Assembly: GCF_014648675.1 (NCBI RefSeq)
Contig: NZ_BMRO01000008.1
Span: forward strand, 232,284-296,283
DNA length: 64,000 nt
From: Actinomadura livida
GTDB taxonomy: Bacteria; Actinomycetota; Actinomycetes; Streptosporangiales; Streptosporangiaceae
Direction: 5' to 3'
Position numbers and translations under genes: made by a program. This document shows, piece after piece, positions 16,456-25,022 of the stretch. The notes beneath the pieces were generated by a model. That model was not told the DNA's origin and made no database searches. It saw only the letters and a list, made by a program, of their open reading frames with translations. Positions within the stretch are counted from its first letter, which is position 1. Every line of letters begins with the position of its first letter.

Positions 16456-16853
16456 GGCGGCAGGATCCCCAGTCGTTCGCGGACGGCGTTGATGTCGTCG
16501 GGGCGTTCGGGCAGCAGCTTGGCGATGTCGAACCCGTGCTCGGCCGCACCCTCGGGGGCGAGCCCCTGCATCGCCTCGCGTATCAGGTTGGTGACCTGCG
16601 TCTGCGCGGCCTTGGTCGCCTCCATGATCGCCTCGGCGAGTTCCGTGGCGCCGAGCCTGCGCTGGACGCGTGGATCGAGGTCGAGCGAGGCCAGCCGGCC
16701 CTGCCGGTCGACCTTGACGCGCACCATGCCGTCGGCGGCCTCGGCCTCGGCCTCGATGGCCTCCAGCTTCGACTGCATCTCCTGGATCTGCCGGCGCTTC
16801 TCCTGGTAGGTCTGCAGGAGTTCGTCGATATGCGCCTGCCATTCAGCGCGCAC
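16452..16853 (-). CDS. YbaB/EbfC-family nucleoid-type protein of an ESX locus
   Basis: About 133 residues. A coiled-coil N-terminus (YQEKRRQIQEMQSKLEAIEAE) precedes the YbaB pattern DGMVRVKVDRQGRLASLDLDPRV. Such proteins are common first genes in actinobacterial type VII effector operons. A GTG six bases further upstream is also possible, but GAGGGG is better spaced for the start given here. The C-terminal 40 residues (IAKLLPERPDDINAVRERL) extend past the YbaB core. It may regulate the operon or assist the secretion partner; neither is shown. Confidence 0.8.
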   Translation of the reverse strand: MRAEWQAHIDELLQTYQEKRRQIQEMQSKLEAIEAEAEAADGMVRVKVDRQGRLASLDLDPRVQRRLGATELAEAIMEATKAAQTQVTNLIREAMQGLAPEGAAEHGFDIAKLLPERPDDINAVRERLGILPP

Positions 16854-16927
16854 AGGCACCCCTCAGTTCGTCGGGAGCTTGGGAAGCCCGCGACCGCGCA
16901 CGATCACAGGTACACAGAGATTGATCA

Positions 16928-16957
16928 TTTATAGAGCCATTGCTGGCTTTGTCGCAA
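16928..16957 (-). promoter_or_regulatory. Sigma70-type promoter of the toxin operon
   Basis: On the minus strand, TTGCGA and TATAAA are separated by 18 bases, a near-consensus housekeeping promoter and unusual for its A+T content in this genome. Transcription would begin near position 16921, about 60-70 bases before the YbaB-like gene. No other convincing promoter was seen within the ten-gene run that follows. Confidence 0.6.
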
Positions 16958-17073
16958 CCTGTCCCGGACAGTCCGTAGCGTGTGGGTGAGGCCACTGACG
17001 TTGTGGAACACTGCGGGGACCGCGCGGTGCGCCGCGCAGGCCGAGCCGGAGACCGGGAAAGGGTGGGTGGACG

Positions 17074-17361
17074 ATGCGCAGGAAGCCGAACATCTGCGAT
17101 GCCTGCGTGCGGTTGCAGAAGAGGTCCAACCCGGTGAGCAGTAGCTCGCTTGACCGGTGGATCCCCTATTGCGACGCCTTTCCGGAAGGCGTGCCGAACG
17201 AGATCTACCGCGCCGGGTTCGATCACCGGAACCCGTTCGAGGGCGACCGGGGCATCCGGTTCGAGCTGCGTCCCGGCGGGGAGCGGGCCCTGGCCGCGTA
17301 CGAGGCTTCGATCGCCAGGCGGCAGGGCGCCCGGGGCGCCGAGTCCGGCCAGAGCGGCTGA
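17074..17361 (+). CDS. Small conserved protein with Cys motif
   Basis: 95 residues, hydrophilic. It has ICDAC near the start and the segment YCDAFPEGVPNEIYRAGFDH, a pattern I recall from small actinobacterial hypothetical proteins (CDAFP ... IP..I..G..DHR.P). The Cys residues (10, 13, 45) may bind metal. It stands alone between the toxin operon promoter and the MinD-like gene, reading away from the former. The ATG has a GGGTGG site. Function unknown. Confidence 0.65.
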   Translation: MRRKPNICDACVRLQKRSNPVSSSSLDRWIPYCDAFPEGVPNEIYRAGFDHRNPFEGDRGIRFELRPGGERALAAYEASIARRQGARGAESGQSG

Positions 17362-17385
17362 CTCCGGCCGGTGCGGCCGGGGAGT
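17361..17385 (+). terminator. Candidate hairpin terminator
   Basis: Starting at the last base of the stop codon, CCGGCC pairs with GGCCGG around a 5-base loop, flanked by an ACT/AGT match. Stem is GC-only with no T-tract. Confidence 0.4.
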
Positions 17386-17601
17386 CCTCCGCCTTGCCGA
17401 GGTGGGGGGCATCGTCGCTCCGGGAGGTCTCACGGGCTGGGGGCGCTCGGGGTTGAGGACAGGCTAGCGGGAGCCCTTGGCGGTTTCAGGGGTTAGACGG
17501 CCGGATAGGGCTTTTGGTTCGGTGAGACCCTTGTACGGAAAGCTCCTAGGCTGTGGGGCACGGGCCCGACCCGGTCCGGTGTGCACGGGGCGAGGCTCTC
17601 G

Positions 17602-17607
17602 TAGGCT
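17602..17607 (+). promoter_or_regulatory. Candidate -10 element (TAGGCT), possible leaderless start
   Basis: TAGGCT fits the actinobacterial TANNNT -10 and ends five bases before the first GTG of the MinD-like gene, the spacing expected if transcription began on that GTG. No clear -35 is visible. Confidence 0.35.
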
Positions 17608-17612
17608 GACCG

Positions 17613-19277
17613 GTGAAAGGGGGGCGGGTGACCGACTCCAGTTGGCAGCAGGCCGTCCTGAGCGACGTCGGCGTTTCGCGGCGGGGGCTCCAGGTGCTCG
17701 ACGAGGCGCCGACCAGCGTCGCGCAGCCGTCCTGGGGAGCCGACGCGCCGCGTCCGGCGGCTGAGCAGCGGCCCGCGCCCGTGCCCGTACCGGGCTCGGC
17801 GGCGCCCCCCGCCGCACCGTCGTTCTCCCCGCCCGCCGAACCCGCGCCGGCGCCGGCGCCTGAGCCCGCGCATGCCGAGCCCGCGCCGCCCGAGCCGCCG
17901 AAGTTCGAGCCCGCACCGCCCGTGCCCGCGCCCGCGCAACCCGAGGCCGCACCGCCTCCGCCGCCCGTGCAGCCCGAACCCGCGCCGCCCGTGTCCGGGG
18001 GGCCGGAGTCCCAGCCGTCGCAGCGGCCGGCGCCCGAGCCGTCTCCCCAGGTGGCCCGGCAGCCCGCCGCCCAGGAAGCGGCGTCCCCGCAAACGACGCA
18101 GCCGCCCCCGCAGCCGCCCCCGCAGCAGCCGTCGCCCCCGCAGCCGGATGCGGTGCCGCAGCCGGCCGCCGAGCAGCAGGGGGCGGACGTCCCGGGCGCG
18201 CCCCGGCAGGCCGAGCCGCTGATCCACTCCGACTTCGACTGGGAGGCGGCGGTCAATCCCGTGCTCGGCGCCGTGCCCTCCGGCGAGGAGCCCGAGCCGG
18301 CGGACGCCTCGTCCGGGGCCCCCGCGCCGCCCGCGCCGCCCCATCCCGCGCCCGGGCAGGCGGGGGGCGGCCACCCGGTCCCGGCGGTCGATCTCGTCCG
18401 CAAGAACCAGCACGGCGACCCCCTCGCCCGCCGGATGGGCCGCGGTGTCCGCAACGCGATGGGCGGTGGCGCGCGGGAGGCCAGGGAGCGGGCCGCCTTC
18501 GCCGACCTGATGCAGCGTTCGGTGCCGAGTTCCCGGCAGATCGCGGTCGCGAGCGTCCGCGGCGGCGCGGGCAAGACGACGATGGCCGCGATGCTGGCGA
18601 CCGAGCTGGCCCTGCACCGCGCCGACCGGGTGCTGGCCGCCGACGCGGACGCGGAGCTGGGATCGCTGCCGCTGCGCCTCGGCGTCAGTCCCCAGCTCTC
18701 GCTGTTCGACCTGGCCGCCCACCGGCCGAACACGTTCCAGGAGGCGGAGGGTTTTCTGACGCGGACCCCGCACGGCCTCTACGTGCTGTCGTCCACGCGC
18801 GGCGGCCGCATCGCCGGTGAGTTCACGCTGGAAACGTTCCAGACGGCGCTCAGTTCGGTGAGCCGCTACGTCGCCGCGACGGTCGTCGACTGCGGCGCGG
18901 GCATCCTCACCGAGGTGAACCGCGGCGTCGTCGCGGGTTCACACGGCCTGGTCCTCGTCACCCCGGGCACGGTCGACGGCGCCTTGAGCGCGCGCGGCGC
19001 GCTGGAGTGGTACGCGGCCAACGACCAGCAGGGAGTGCTCGGCCGCACGGTGATCGCGATGGTCTCGCACGCCCCGCAGGTGGGCGCCGACCTGCGGCGT
19101 GCGCAGGAGATGCTCGCCGCGTGGGGACTGCCCGTCGTGTTCGTCCCCTACGACCGGCATCTGGCCACCGGCAGCTCGGTGGAGCTGGCCAGGGTCTCCG
19201 CCGCCGCCCGGTCGGCCTTCACCCGCATCGTGTACGAGGTCTTCTCGCGGTCGCTGACCGGCGGCGGCGTCCGCTGA
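17613..19277 (+). CDS. ESX-associated MinD/ParA-like ATPase with Pro-rich N-terminus
   Basis: 554 residues. Residues 1-270 are low-complexity Pro/Ala/Glu/Gln. The C-terminal 250 residues are a deviant-Walker ATPase: SVRGGAGKTT for the P-loop (Arg replaces the usual first Lys of KGG), ADADAELGSLP for Walker A-prime, VVDCGAG for Walker B. The architecture matches EspI-type proteins of mycobacterial ESX loci, thought to sense ATP and control secretion. A second GTG 15 bases downstream (MTDSSWQQ) has a purine-rich ribosome site and is an alternative start. It converges on a Pro-rich membrane protein. Confidence 0.85.
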   Translation: MKGGRVTDSSWQQAVLSDVGVSRRGLQVLDEAPTSVAQPSWGADAPRPAAEQRPAPVPVPGSAAPPAAPSFSPPAEPAPAPAPEPAHAEPAPPEPPKFEPAPPVPAPAQPEAAPPPPPVQPEPAPPVSGGPESQPSQRPAPEPSPQVARQPAAQEAASPQTTQPPPQPPPQQPSPPQPDAVPQPAAEQQGADVPGAPRQAEPLIHSDFDWEAAVNPVLGAVPSGEEPEPADASSGAPAPPAPPHPAPGQAGGGHPVPAVDLVRKNQHGDPLARRMGRGVRNAMGGGAREARERAAFADLMQRSVPSSRQIAVASVRGGAGKTTMAAMLATELALHRADRVLAADADAELGSLPLRLGVSPQLSLFDLAAHRPNTFQEAEGFLTRTPHGLYVLSSTRGGRIAGEFTLETFQTALSSVSRYVAATVVDCGAGILTEVNRGVVAGSHGLVLVTPGTVDGALSARGALEWYAANDQQGVLGRTVIAMVSHAPQVGADLRRAQEMLAAWGLPVVFVPYDRHLATGSSVELARVSAAARSAFTRIVYEVFSRSLTGGGVR

Positions 19278-19292
19278 CCGGCGGTCCGCCGG
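19278..19292. terminator. Candidate bidirectional terminator
   Basis: A CCGGCG/CGCCGG palindrome with a 3-base loop begins directly after the stop of the MinD-like gene and lies in the 25-base gap between convergent genes. Confidence 0.4.
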
Positions 19293-19302
19293 CCACCGTC
19301 CG

Positions 19303-20109
19303 TCAGTTCTTCCAGATGAGAACGTTGGTCACTTCTACTCCCAGTTCGCCGGCGATGGCGAAGACGGTGCCGGTGCGGCCGCCGGCGGCGGCGCCGGACG
19401 ACCAGTACGACTGGGCGTAGATGACGTTGGAGCCCTGCGTCCAGGAGCGGGTCCAGTAGGCGGGGTCGGGCCTGGGCTGGGGGAGGCCGCTCGCCTGGGA
19501 CGGGGTGAGCAGCTTCGGCCAGCCCTGCTTGGCGGTGACGCGGCTGACGGCGCTCGCCGCCGACGGGCTGGAGAACTTCGCGATCGACACCGCGGTGATG
19601 ATCTTCTTGGTGGGGTCGGCGTAGACCGCCGAGTGCATCGAGCCCATGCACGGGTAGCTGCGCAGCGTCGTGCGGAGCGTGGTGTTGGCGCGGGTGTTGC
19701 ACGACTCCGTCCGGGTGCCCGCCCGGGTGAACGTCTTCCCCTTGGCGGTCCGGATGGTCGTGGAGAGGATGGAGGCCGGGTCCGAGCCCGTGCCGGTGCC
19801 TCCCCTGGACGTCGTGGGCCTCGGTGCGGGCGTGTAGGAGGGGGAGTAGGGCGTGTAGGTCGGCAGCGTGGTCGTCCTGCGGGGATCGTCGTCGTCGTTG
19901 CTCTCCAGGATGACGAAGGCGCCGATGCCCACGAGGGCCAGGACCCCGACCAGGCCGAAGATCAGCAGGGGGACGAGTGCTCCGCCTCCGCTCCGCCGGG
20001 GCGGCGGCGGGAAGCCGGGGCCGCCGGGCAGCGGCGGCGGGCCGGGCGGCGCCGGTGGCGGGAAGCCGGGTCCGCCGGGCGGCTGACCGGGCCATTGGGG
20101 GGAGTTCAT
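19303..20109 (-). CDS. Pro-rich single-pass membrane protein, function unknown
   Basis: 268 residues. A Pro/Gly-rich cytoplasmic N-terminus (MNSPQWPGQPPGGPGF) precedes one transmembrane helix near residues 45-68 and a Thr/Pro-rich stalk. The extracellular domain of about 150 residues has two Cys (SCNTRAN and YPCMGSM) that may form a disulfide and ends in VEVTNVLIWKN. No family recognised. The ATG follows GGGG in a suitable position. It is one of several proteins in the window with the same plan (Pro-rich tail, one helix, small outer domain). Confidence 0.75.
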   Translation of the reverse strand: MNSPQWPGQPPGGPGFPPPAPPGPPPLPGGPGFPPPPRRSGGGALVPLLIFGLVGVLALVGIGAFVILESNDDDDPRRTTTLPTYTPYSPSYTPAPRPTTSRGGTGTGSDPASILSTTIRTAKGKTFTRAGTRTESCNTRANTTLRTTLRSYPCMGSMHSAVYADPTKKIITAVSIAKFSSPSAASAVSRVTAKQGWPKLLTPSQASGLPQPRPDPAYWTRSWTQGSNVIYAQSYWSSGAAAGGRTGTVFAIAGELGVEVTNVLIWKN

Positions 20110-20278
20110 GAACGCTCCGAGCTGGGGTCGAGCGGGGTGGCCGATGAGATCCGACCAGAGTAGCGGGCAGAAGTTGGCGAAATCGCGGGGGATGGTAGGT
20201 ATGTCGTGGATGTACGTGCCCACGGACGGCGGCGGCGCGTGCGGAAGCGTCATAGGGTTGCGATGGAGAGGGAGGCAG

Positions 20279-20356
20279 GTGTCCGACACAAGCCGGCGAC
20301 CCGTCGCCGCGCGCCGCGGCGGCCCGCCGGGTCCGGCCGAGGCTGGGGTGACCTGA
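20279..20356 (+). other. Possible 25-residue leader ORF
   Basis: GTG preceded by GGAGG opens a 25-codon frame (VSDTSRRPVAARRG...) whose TGA overlaps the ATG of the next gene as TGATG. It may be a translational coupling leader or chance; an in-frame upstream ATG (20263) of the next gene is an alternative reading of the same stretch. Confidence 0.25.
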
Positions 20357-20820
20357 TGAGCAGTGACCTGGTGGCGCTGGTGCGCCGCCGTCCGGACGTG
20401 CACGCCGTGGCGGACGGTCTGATCGCCATGGGCGAGCCGCTGGAGCTGCGCGGCGGGGAACCGGAGCCGACCCTCCTCTACGACGCCGAGGGCCGGCTGC
20501 TCGTCTCGATCGAGGACGCGGTGCAGGTGTCGGCGCAGAGCGAGATCCGCCGGCTGCTCGGCGCGGAGTTCGCCGACCGCGTCACCGCCCCGATCTGGTG
20601 GGTGGACGTCCGCGCCGCGGCCGACCTGCCCGACGCGGTGCGGGTGGCGCGCAGGTTCGCCGACTCGCTCGTGCACTGGGCCGGCGGGACCGTCTACCCC
20701 GACGGGGCGAGCGAGGCGCCGGCGCGCAGCTGGAAGGCGGCCCAGCAGGGCGGCGGTCCGGCGGTCGGCGTTCCCGGGCAGGACGGCGCCGCGTACCACG
20801 GCGGCGTCATCGGGGGCTGA
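20356..20820 (+). CDS. Hypothetical protein of ESX island
   Basis: 154 residues, soluble. The N-terminal two thirds read as a compact alpha/beta domain (MSSDLVALVRRRPDVHAVADGL; TLLYDAEGRLLVSIEDAVQV; APIWWVDVRAA) and the tail is Gly/Ala-rich. No family recognised. It ends three bases from the end of the convergent DUF1266 gene. An upstream in-frame ATG at 20263 would add an Arg-rich stretch that looks non-coding, so the shorter start is preferred. Confidence 0.65.
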   Translation: MSSDLVALVRRRPDVHAVADGLIAMGEPLELRGGEPEPTLLYDAEGRLLVSIEDAVQVSAQSEIRRLLGAEFADRVTAPIWWVDVRAAADLPDAVRVARRFADSLVHWAGGTVYPDGASEAPARSWKAAQQGGGPAVGVPGQDGAAYHGGVIGG

Positions 20821-20823
20821 CGG

Positions 20824-22245
20824 TCACGTCCAGTCGCGGGTGAGGGGAAGGTCCCAGGGGAGGGTGTTCCAGGGGCTGCGGGGCTCGGTGAGGAGGTTCT
20901 CGACGAGCCGCTCGTACTCGGCCTGCGCCTTCCCGCCGCCCGACCAGAGCAGCCGTCCCTGCAGGTAGCAGGCGGCCATGTCCCGCCAGGACGAGTACCG
21001 CCGCTGGATGTCGATCGCCAGCGGGAGCATCCGCTCCCAGCAGTACTCCTCGGTCAGCCAGCCCACCATGTGGCCCCAGCGGTAGAGCATGAGGGCGCGC
21101 CCGTAGTCCCAGATGAGGAAGCGCTCCACGTTCGCGCGCAGCGCCGGGTCGGCGAGGACCCGCAGGCGGTGCAGCTCCTCGGACGCGTGGTTGCGGTCGT
21201 TGAACAGCTGGTGCAGGAACTGGGCGAGCTCGGCGCCCTCCTCGCTGACGTCCGCGCCGGGCTCGTCGCGGAGCAGCCGCGGGACGAGCCGCGCGTACGA
21301 GCCGCCCTCGTCCCCGTACCGGAGCCGCACCAGCTCGATCAGCCGCTCGACGAACGGGGGTTCGAGGTCGTCGCGGGCGATGAGGGCGTCGACCTCCCGC
21401 AGCAGCGTCCCGTACTCCTCCTGCGCGGCGGGCGGCCGGGCGGCGAGGCGGGCGTCCCGGGTGAAGTCGGCGCGGTGCCCGTCCTGGACGAGCCAGTTGA
21501 CGGCGCCGAGGAGCTGCTCCAGGTCGTAGGCGCCCCACGGGTCCTGGAGGAGTTCGTGGGCGGTGCGGCGGTCGGCGGCCTTCGCGGACTCGCCGGGCGC
21601 GGTGCCGAGGCGGTCGACGAGGAAGCCGTTGATCGCGCCGTAGGGGGCGCCGGCGGCGATGATCCAGCGCTGCACGGGGGTGAGGCCGCCGTCACCGGGG
21701 GCGTCCGCCAGCTCGGGCGCGGCGATCAGCTCCCACAGCCGCCGCCGGAACTCCGCGGCCTGGCGCTCCTCGCTGCCGAAGAACCCGGCGAGCTGCTTGC
21801 GCAGGGACGGGTGGCGGACGTAGAGGCGCCGGAAGAACCACCCGTTCTTCCACACCAGGTGCTCGGGACGGAGCTCGCCGAACGGGACCCGCTTGCGCCG
21901 GTGCACCATCGCCCGCTCCGCGAACCGCAGCTCCACGTCCGACCAGAGGGCGGCCACCGGCGTGAAGCGGAGCAGCAGCACGATGCCGAGCGCGCAGCCG
22001 AGCAGCCCGGCGCCCGGTGCCAGCGCCCACCGCGCCTCGTCCGGCAGCCCGGCGAGGGACAGCACGGCCCCGGCCATCAGCAGCGCGACGCCGACGACGC
22101 CGCAGGACAGGAACCAGGTGGTCGTCAGGACGGGGGACCCCTCGATCCGCAGGACCGCCGCGGCGTCGTCGAACTCGAACGACCCTTCGGCGAGCGTCCC
22201 CTCGACGGCCCGCTCAAGTGCGTCGAGCTGACCGGCCTGTCCCAT
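20824..22245 (-). CDS. DUF1266-domain membrane protein
   Basis: 473 residues. Two transmembrane helices near residues 40-95 are followed by a PH-like cytoplasmic segment and a DUF1266 domain. The DUF1266 hallmark is GAINGF...DRLG early and, near the C-terminus, DYGRALMLYRWGHMVGWLTE, CWERMLPLA and SWRDMAACYLQGRLLW. DUF1266 proteins are enriched near toxin-immunity and secretion loci, but their activity is unknown. It reads in the same direction as the DUF6177-like gene upstream. Confidence 0.8.
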   Translation of the reverse strand: MGQAGQLDALERAVEGTLAEGSFEFDDAAAVLRIEGSPVLTTTWFLSCGVVGVALLMAGAVLSLAGLPDEARWALAPGAGLLGCALGIVLLLRFTPVAALWSDVELRFAERAMVHRRKRVPFGELRPEHLVWKNGWFFRRLYVRHPSLRKQLAGFFGSEERQAAEFRRRLWELIAAPELADAPGDGGLTPVQRWIIAAGAPYGAINGFLVDRLGTAPGESAKAADRRTAHELLQDPWGAYDLEQLLGAVNWLVQDGHRADFTRDARLAARPPAAQEEYGTLLREVDALIARDDLEPPFVERLIELVRLRYGDEGGSYARLVPRLLRDEPGADVSEEGAELAQFLHQLFNDRNHASEELHRLRVLADPALRANVERFLIWDYGRALMLYRWGHMVGWLTEEYCWERMLPLAIDIQRRYSSWRDMAACYLQGRLLWSGGGKAQAEYERLVENLLTEPRSPWNTLPWDLPLTRDWT

Positions 22246-22332
22246 GGGCAGGACCGTACATCATCCCTTACGGGTAGATCATCAACTCTGTGTGCCCTTT
22301 GCCGTCGGTAGTGGGAGGAACGTCGCATTCAG

Positions 22333-22347
22333 GGCGGCGGTGCCGCC
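22333..22347 (-). terminator. Candidate hairpin terminator
   Basis: GGCGGC/GCCGCC with a 3-base loop sits two bases after the stop codon of the DUF6177-like gene on the minus strand. Confidence 0.35.
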
Positions 22348-22349
22348 GG

Positions 22350-23291
22350 TCAGGCCGACTGGAGGTGCTGCATGAGGTGGCTGTGCCGCTGCCAGCCGTC
22401 CTGCGAGCGGCCGTCGCCGAGGGGGAAGAACGTCAGCGGCGCGCGCGGCGGCCCGACCGGCTGGCCGGGGACGCCGTTCGGCCCGGAGACCGTCCCGGCG
22501 ACGGCCAGCGCGACCGGGGCGGGCGCGCCCGTCCAGCGGGGCTCGGTGGTGAGGTCGGCGCGGCCGGGGGTGAGCTGGACGAACAGCGACGCGATCGTCT
22601 GGTCGGCGGCCAGCGCGCCGACGAGGGTCGGCAGGTGCTGCAGGGGCGGCGGGTCCTCCGGCATGTAGCCGATGGTGACGGTGCTGACCTCCCCGACGGC
22701 ACCGCCCGCGCTCGCGGTGAAGTCGCAGATCGCCTGCGCCGGGCGCGGGCCGTCGCCGACGACCAGGAGCCGCGCGGTCGAGCGTCCCCGCGCGTACTCG
22801 GTGAACCGGTCGCGGCGCCACGGGTGCTCCAGCGGCTCGGCGGGCCCGAGCGCGCCGGGCGGCTTGCCGGTGAGCAGTTGCAGGAGGCGCTCGACGGGCC
22901 CGCCCAGGTCGCCCTCGGCGCCGTGCCTGGTGCGGTAGACGAGGGTGAGCTGCGAGCCGATGGGGACGCTCGGGCGGGTGGTGAACCCGGGCGCGTAGTC
23001 GCGGGCCTCGGGCACGGGGACGAACGTCCCGCCGCTCCACTTCAGCGGCCGTCCGGTCAGGCCCTCGTAGTAGCCGTCGCCGTTGCGGACGACCCACTGC
23101 ACGTCGTTGCCCGACGCGGCGGTGCGCAGGGGGAGCGACAGCCGGGAGTCCAGGGGGGTGACCAGCTGCAGCGTGCGGCCGCCCGCGACGCAGTCGCCGA
23201 GGGCTTTGTTCAGCCAGGCGCTCAGGGGCACCAGCGGCCGGTCCTGCAGCACGACCATGGCCTGGTCGGTCAGCGCGTCTACTGTGCTCAT
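22350..23291 (-). CDS. DUF6177-like protein
   Basis: 313 residues, soluble. It begins with ALTDQAMVVLQDRPLVPLSAWL and has WVVRNGDGYYEGLTGRPLKW near residue 66, which I associate with DUF6177 proteins found in actinobacterial type VII secretion loci; the assignment is from memory of the pattern. Function unknown. The start follows a GGGGAG site. It is divergent from the LCP gene with a 101-base gap. Confidence 0.65.
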   Translation of the reverse strand: MSTVDALTDQAMVVLQDRPLVPLSAWLNKALGDCVAGGRTLQLVTPLDSRLSLPLRTAASGNDVQWVVRNGDGYYEGLTGRPLKWSGGTFVPVPEARDYAPGFTTRPSVPIGSQLTLVYRTRHGAEGDLGGPVERLLQLLTGKPPGALGPAEPLEHPWRRDRFTEYARGRSTARLLVVGDGPRPAQAICDFTASAGGAVGEVSTVTIGYMPEDPPPLQHLPTLVGALAADQTIASLFVQLTPGRADLTTEPRWTGAPAPVALAVAGTVSGPNGVPGQPVGPPRAPLTFFPLGDGRSQDGWQRHSHLMQHLQSA

Positions 23292-23392
23292 CTCCCCGGG
23301 AGTCTAGCGATCGCGGGCATCCCGGGCAGACCCGCCCGCCGTGCGGCCGACTTTGCCGCGGCCCGGGAGGCGGGTGTCCAATCTGTGCTGAA

Positions 23393-24835
23393 ATGTTGCG
23401 GATGCAGCGAGCCGCCGCGCCGTCTCCCGTGTACTACGCGGGCAACGCCCCGCCGCCACCGGAACCGCCGGTGCGGGGGCGTCTGTGGCGCGTGCTCGGC
23501 GTGCTGTCGATCGTCATGTCGGTGGTGCTGGTGGCCGGGAGCCTGACCGCGTACGGGTTCTGGCGGCGCCTCGACGGCCAGATCGACCGCGAGAACGTGG
23601 ACGGCCGGCTCGGCGTCGACCGCCCGGAGAAGCTCAACGGCTCCCTGAACATCCTGCTGATCGGGTCCGACAGCCGCGCCGGACGCAACGCCCGCTACGG
23701 CACCGAGCCGGGGCAGCGCTCCGACACCACGATCCTGCTGCACATCTCGCCCGGCGGCGAGAACGCCATCGGCATCAGCTTCCCCCGCGACTCGATGGTG
23801 CAGATGCCGTCCTGCAAGCGGAGGAACGGCACGACCGTCCCCGCCCAGTTCGGGATGATCAACACGGCGTTCTCCAACGGCGGTCCCGCCTGCACGTGGA
23901 AGACGATCGAGTCCCTCACCGACATCCACATCGACCACTACGTCGAGGTCGACTTCGCCGGCTTCAAGCGGGTCGTGGACGCGCTCGGCGGCGTGGAGAT
24001 CTGCGTGCCGCGGCGCATCGACGACCCGAAGGCCGAGCTGCGGCTCCGGCCGGGCCGGCAGGTCGTCCGCGGCGACCAGGCGCTCGGCTACGTCCGGACC
24101 CGCTACGCGCTCGGCGACGGCTCCGACCTCGACCGGATCAAGCGGCAGCAGGCGTTCATGGCGTCGGTCACCAAGAAGGCCACCGACAAGGGCATGCTGA
24201 CCGACCCCGGACGCACCTACGACTTCCTCTCCGCCGTCGCCAAGTCGATCAAGGCGGACGAGGACCTCACCCTCTCGGTCATGCAGCGGCTCGCGGGCAG
24301 CCTGCGGGGGATGAGCGCCGGGAAGGTCCGGTTCGTGACCGTCCCGGTGGAGGCGTACCCGCAGGACAGGAACCGCGTCCAGTTCAACCGGGCCTTGGCC
24401 GAGCCGCTGTTCCGGGCCGTCCGGGAGGACAACAAGCTCCCCGAGCCCGAGCCCGTCCCGGTGGGGAACCAGGTGAAGCCCGTCCCGCCCGCCCAGGTCC
24501 AAGTCGGCGTCTACAACGCCGCCGGCACCCCCGGCCTCGCGCAGCGGACGGCGGACCAGCTCACCGAGCGCGGCTTCCAGGTCGTCAAGGTCGGCACCGC
24601 CGACCGGACGTACGCGCGCACCCAGATCCTCTACGGCGCGGGCGCGGAACGGCAGGCCGCCCGCGTGGCGATCGCCGTCCCCGGCCCCAAGCCGCGCGCC
24701 TGGCGCGCCGCCCGCCCCGGCCGGGTCTACCTCGTCATCGGCAAGAGCGGCGCCCGGCTGCGCGGCCTGAACGCGTCGGTGCCCAGGGTCGCCGGCGAGA
24801 TCCGCGCCGACCGCGACGTCTGCGCCGCCACCTGA
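23393..24835 (+). CDS. LytR-CpsA-Psr (LCP) glycopolymer ligase with C-terminal LytR_C domain
   Basis: 480 residues. One N-terminal transmembrane helix (about 30-55) is followed by the LCP domain: NILLIGSDSR, the SDTTILL segment, SFPRDSMV, and the GYVRTRYALGDGSDLDRIKRQQ segment with the conserved Arg and Asp residues that bind the polyprenyl-phosphate donor. The C-terminal 100 residues are a LytR_C domain (VGVYNAAGTPGLA). LCP enzymes transfer glycopolymers from lipid carriers to peptidoglycan. It sits at the edge of the galactofuranose locus and could attach that polymer, as Lcp1 attaches arabinogalactan in mycobacteria. An in-frame ATG nine bases downstream is an alternative start. Confidence 0.9.
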   Translation: MLRMQRAAAPSPVYYAGNAPPPPEPPVRGRLWRVLGVLSIVMSVVLVAGSLTAYGFWRRLDGQIDRENVDGRLGVDRPEKLNGSLNILLIGSDSRAGRNARYGTEPGQRSDTTILLHISPGGENAIGISFPRDSMVQMPSCKRRNGTTVPAQFGMINTAFSNGGPACTWKTIESLTDIHIDHYVEVDFAGFKRVVDALGGVEICVPRRIDDPKAELRLRPGRQVVRGDQALGYVRTRYALGDGSDLDRIKRQQAFMASVTKKATDKGMLTDPGRTYDFLSAVAKSIKADEDLTLSVMQRLAGSLRGMSAGKVRFVTVPVEAYPQDRNRVQFNRALAEPLFRAVREDNKLPEPEPVPVGNQVKPVPPAQVQVGVYNAAGTPGLAQRTADQLTERGFQVVKVGTADRTYARTQILYGAGAERQAARVAIAVPGPKPRAWRAARPGRVYLVIGKSGARLRGLNASVPRVAGEIRADRDVCAAT

Positions 24836-25022
24836 AGCCCGCCGAAACCCATCTGTCACGGGAGATCGGTATCGTGTCGGGCGCGTAACCCGGCACTGGC
24901 ATCAAAGCGTCATAGGTAGGACAGCACTCCCAAATCCCCCAGCCCCCGAAGCCCCCCTGCCCCAAGGAGCCGCCCCCGCACAGGGCTCTACCGGGCGCCC
25001 ACGCTTCCCCCGGAACGGACGC

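Noticed and set aside
24836..25022. Possible JUMPstart/ops element between the LCP and GT2 genes
   Set aside because: No GGCGGTAGCGT-type core could be found; only a C-rich stretch is present.
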